A stretch of DNA of 7,370 nt from DAIUCA01 sp964613675 (lineage in GTDB: Bacteria; Pseudomonadota; Gammaproteobacteria; Competibacterales; Competibacteraceae), in assembly GCA_964613675.1 (NCBI GenBank), contig CAZTIH010000129.1, positions 1 through 7,370 on the forward strand. The letters run 5' to 3'. The notes under the pieces are model-generated. The model searched no databases. It saw only the letters and a list, made by a program, of their open reading frames with translations, and was not told the origin of the DNA. The position numbers and the translations under genes were made by a program. Each line of letters opens with the position of its first letter. The stretch's first letter is position 1. Positions 6,289 through 7,370 of this stretch are shown here, piece by piece.

Positions 6289-7041
6289 TCAATCGACAAA
6301 GCGAATCCGCAGATAAGGTTCGCCGTCTAAATAAATGGCAGCACTGCGTCGCTCCTCACTGCTAATGGCCCAATCCCCCATATTGGGAATAGCGCGACCG
6401 TCTTCACAGGCCTTCATGAGGGCATTGAGGAAGGGTCTCAGTGCGACTGCGCCGTTTAATCTCAGGAAAACGTCGTGAATGGGCACATCTTCGTAGCCGA
6501 AGGACTTCACGGTCTCCTGGTAGGCTTTGCGAATTAAATCTTCAGACACCGGCATTTCAGACATCTGCGAGCTGGTTTGGGAGAGATGTTTGCCTAATTC
6601 GGATGCGTGAAAATAACTGGTGCGACCACTGGTCAACACGGGTAACAACACTTTTTCTTCTACCAGCCGCGACAGGGCTTCATCGACCTTCTGTTTAGCG
6701 GCTGAGGAGAGCTGGGCTGCTTTCAATAGCATGGTTTTGGAGGCCGGAACCAAGCTGCCTTGCTCGTCCCGTTGACTCGTGAGTTGAGCGGCCCGTTCGA
6801 CGAGATGCTCATAGGCTTCTTCCGAGGGATTGAAATGCTCGACCAGCACATAACGGGGATATTTTTTGATGATTTTCTGTTGTGCTTCCAATCGAGAGAA
6901 TGCTTCGTCAAATGCTTGACGGTGGGGCGACTTCACGGCGGGTTGGTGTAAGCCCTTGTTCTTAGTTAGTCCTTCGGGGCCTGCTTCTTGTAGGCGTTTC
7001 AGGATGAGTTGTTCGTATTCTTGAATGGAGACATCGATCAT
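6289..7041 (-). CDS. Winged-helix-like protein, first gene of the operon; function unknown
   Basis: A 250-aa soluble protein, rich in charged residues, with no signal peptide or membrane segment. I do not recognise a named family. Two segments look like winged-helix units: 8-67 (ILKRLQEAGPEGLTKNKG, then a helix AFDEAFSRLEAQQKIIKK and a strand RYVLVE) and 104-146 (MLLKAAQLSSAAKQKVDEAL, then LVEEKVLLPVL and a SYFHASE wing). The C-terminal third (164-250) differs: helices with a short strand pair ending AIYLDGEPYLRIRFVD. Tandem winged helices fit DNA binding, either as a complex subunit or as a regulator of the operon, but a protein-protein role is equally possible. The ATG at 7041 has only a distant GAGGA (about 12 bases away), so expression may be low. 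The next gene begins 21 bases after its stop. Confidence 0.7.
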   Translation of the reverse strand: MIDVSIQEYEQLILKRLQEAGPEGLTKNKGLHQPAVKSPHRQAFDEAFSRLEAQQKIIKKYPRYVLVEHFNPSEEAYEHLVERAAQLTSQRDEQGSLVPASKTMLLKAAQLSSAAKQKVDEALSRLVEEKVLLPVLTSGRTSYFHASELGKHLSQTSSQMSEMPVSEDLIRKAYQETVKSFGYEDVPIHDVFLRLNGAVALRPFLNALMKACEDGRAIPNMGDWAISSEERRSAAIYLDGEPYLRIRFVD

Positions 7042-7081
7042 GTGGAGTGTTTTCCTCGGGGTATTTTGCGATAAACCTAGG

Positions 7082-7112
7082 ATAGTAAGACGGAGTCGCT
7101 GTTTTCAAACAA
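7082..7112 (-). promoter_or_regulatory. Possible promoter of the three-gene operon
   Basis: Reading the minus strand, TACTAT (7087-7082) resembles a -10 box. TTGAAA (7108-7103) and TTGTTT (7112-7107) are possible -35 boxes with spacers of 15 and 19 bases, neither ideal. This is the only A/T-rich pair of boxes upstream of the operon start that I found. No clear operator palindrome is present. Confidence 0.25.
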
Positions 7113-7165
7113 GCCTGAAGGTGTTTGGAATTCCGAAGGGGTAAAGAATTTTATGTGTTTTTCAA

Positions 7166-7187
7166 CCCTTTCACCCGTAGCAAAGGG
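7166..7187. repeat. Inverted repeat CCCTTT/AAAGGG beside the tnpB remnant
   Basis: CCCTTT at 7166-7171 pairs perfectly with AAAGGG at 7182-7187 across a ten-base loop, and a run of five T residues follows within two bases on the + strand. It could be a weak rho-independent terminator for transcription heading right, or a leftover hairpin at the break point of the truncated transposon gene. Confidence 0.35.
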
Positions 7188-7195
7188 CTTTTTGA

Positions 7196-7370
7196 AGCCT
7201 GCATCGAACGGGTAAAGCAATTTCAGATCAAGGTTGGGGTGAGTTCCGTCGTCAACTCGACTACAAACTAGCTTGGAACTGCGGACATCTCATAGCTGTG
7301 CCGCCAAAAAATACGAGTCGAACCTGTCCTGAATGTGGACATATCTCGGCAGAGAATCGCAAGACGCAAT
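7196..7370 (+). pseudogene. TnpB (IS200/IS605-family RNA-guided nuclease) C-terminal remnant, runs off right edge
   Basis: The frame opening after TGA at 7193-7195 encodes a strong TnpB signature: RTGKAISD, then QGWGEFRRQLDYKLAW, then LIAVPPKNTSRTCPECGH and ISAENRKTQ. The CPECGH pair is the first half of the zinc ribbon; the second CxxC and the last catalytic Asp would lie beyond 7370. An intact TnpB has a few hundred residues before this point, with the wedge domain and the first RuvC Asp and Glu. Upstream here is only a stop codon and non-coding-looking sequence, with no ATG or plausible start, so the gene is 5'-truncated. It cannot encode an active nuclease from this window, though a downstream omega RNA or right end might survive outside. 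Confidence 0.85.

Larger units (their letters stand above)
2396..7041 (-). other. Three-gene operon: winged-helix-like protein, P-loop ATPase, RecB nuclease-FtsK fusion
   Basis: Three genes run in one direction with a 21-base gap between the first and second and a 4-base overlap between the second and third, so a single transcript is very likely. Gene order is 250-aa winged-helix-like protein, 670-aa ATPase, 620-aa nuclease-translocase. All three products have DNA-related folds and none is a metabolic enzyme, which points to one complex acting on DNA. Genes on both sides are on the opposite strand, and TnpB-type remnants lie at 314-350 and 7196-7370. Anti-phage or anti-plasmid defence is the leading inference; a transfer or maintenance module of a mobile element is the main alternative. 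Confidence 0.8.

Noticed and set aside
2396..7041. DndFGH/SspFGH, BREX, Wadjet or DISARM locus
   Set aside because: The expected partners (sulfur-transfer proteins, methyltransferase, alkaline-phosphatase-fold protein, SMC) are absent, and protein sizes and fusions differ.
1..7370. CRISPR array, tRNA or rRNA genes
   Set aside because: No regularly spaced direct repeats, cloverleaf pattern or rRNA-like sequence was seen on either strand.

Overview
The window looks like an accessory region from a Gram-negative bacterium. Two genes encode Sec-exported periplasmic binding proteins, and the left edge carries a DjlA-like J-domain tail. A gammaproteobacterium is the best guess, but no marker gene fixes the taxonomy. 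Base composition looks roughly balanced by eye (not computed).

Layout. (1) 1-315, + strand: the C-terminal end of a J-domain co-chaperone whose 5' part lies outside the window. (2) 314-350: a hairpin resembling the terminal hairpins of IS200/IS605-type (TnpB) elements, directly against the J-protein stop codon. (3) 426-2299, + strand: two overlapping genes for type 2 periplasmic binding proteins, one PstS-like and one of the amino-acid-binding (SBP_bac_3) type, with no permease or ATPase beside them. (4) 2396-7041, - strand: a tight three-gene operon, transcribed right to left. It encodes a 250-aa winged-helix-like protein, a 670-aa P-loop ATPase with a C-terminal winged-helix-like end, and a 620-aa fusion of a RecB/Cas4-type PD-(D/E)XK nuclease to an FtsK/SpoIIIE-type DNA translocase motor. 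(5) 7196-7370, + strand: a 5'-truncated TnpB zinc-ribbon region running off the right edge.

The operon is the item of greatest interest. A predicted DNA-binding protein, a second P-loop ATPase, and a soluble translocase fused to a nuclease with all signature residues intact look like a multi-component DNA-sensing and DNA-cleaving machine. Its position between TnpB-type remnants also fits an anti-phage or anti-plasmid system, or a mobile DNA-processing module. The gene set does not match any defence system I can name with confidence. The domain content is read from the sequence; the defence role is inference.

The two binding proteins are probably a separate transcription unit, convergent with the operon and about 96 bp from it. 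They may feed a sensor or transporter encoded elsewhere.
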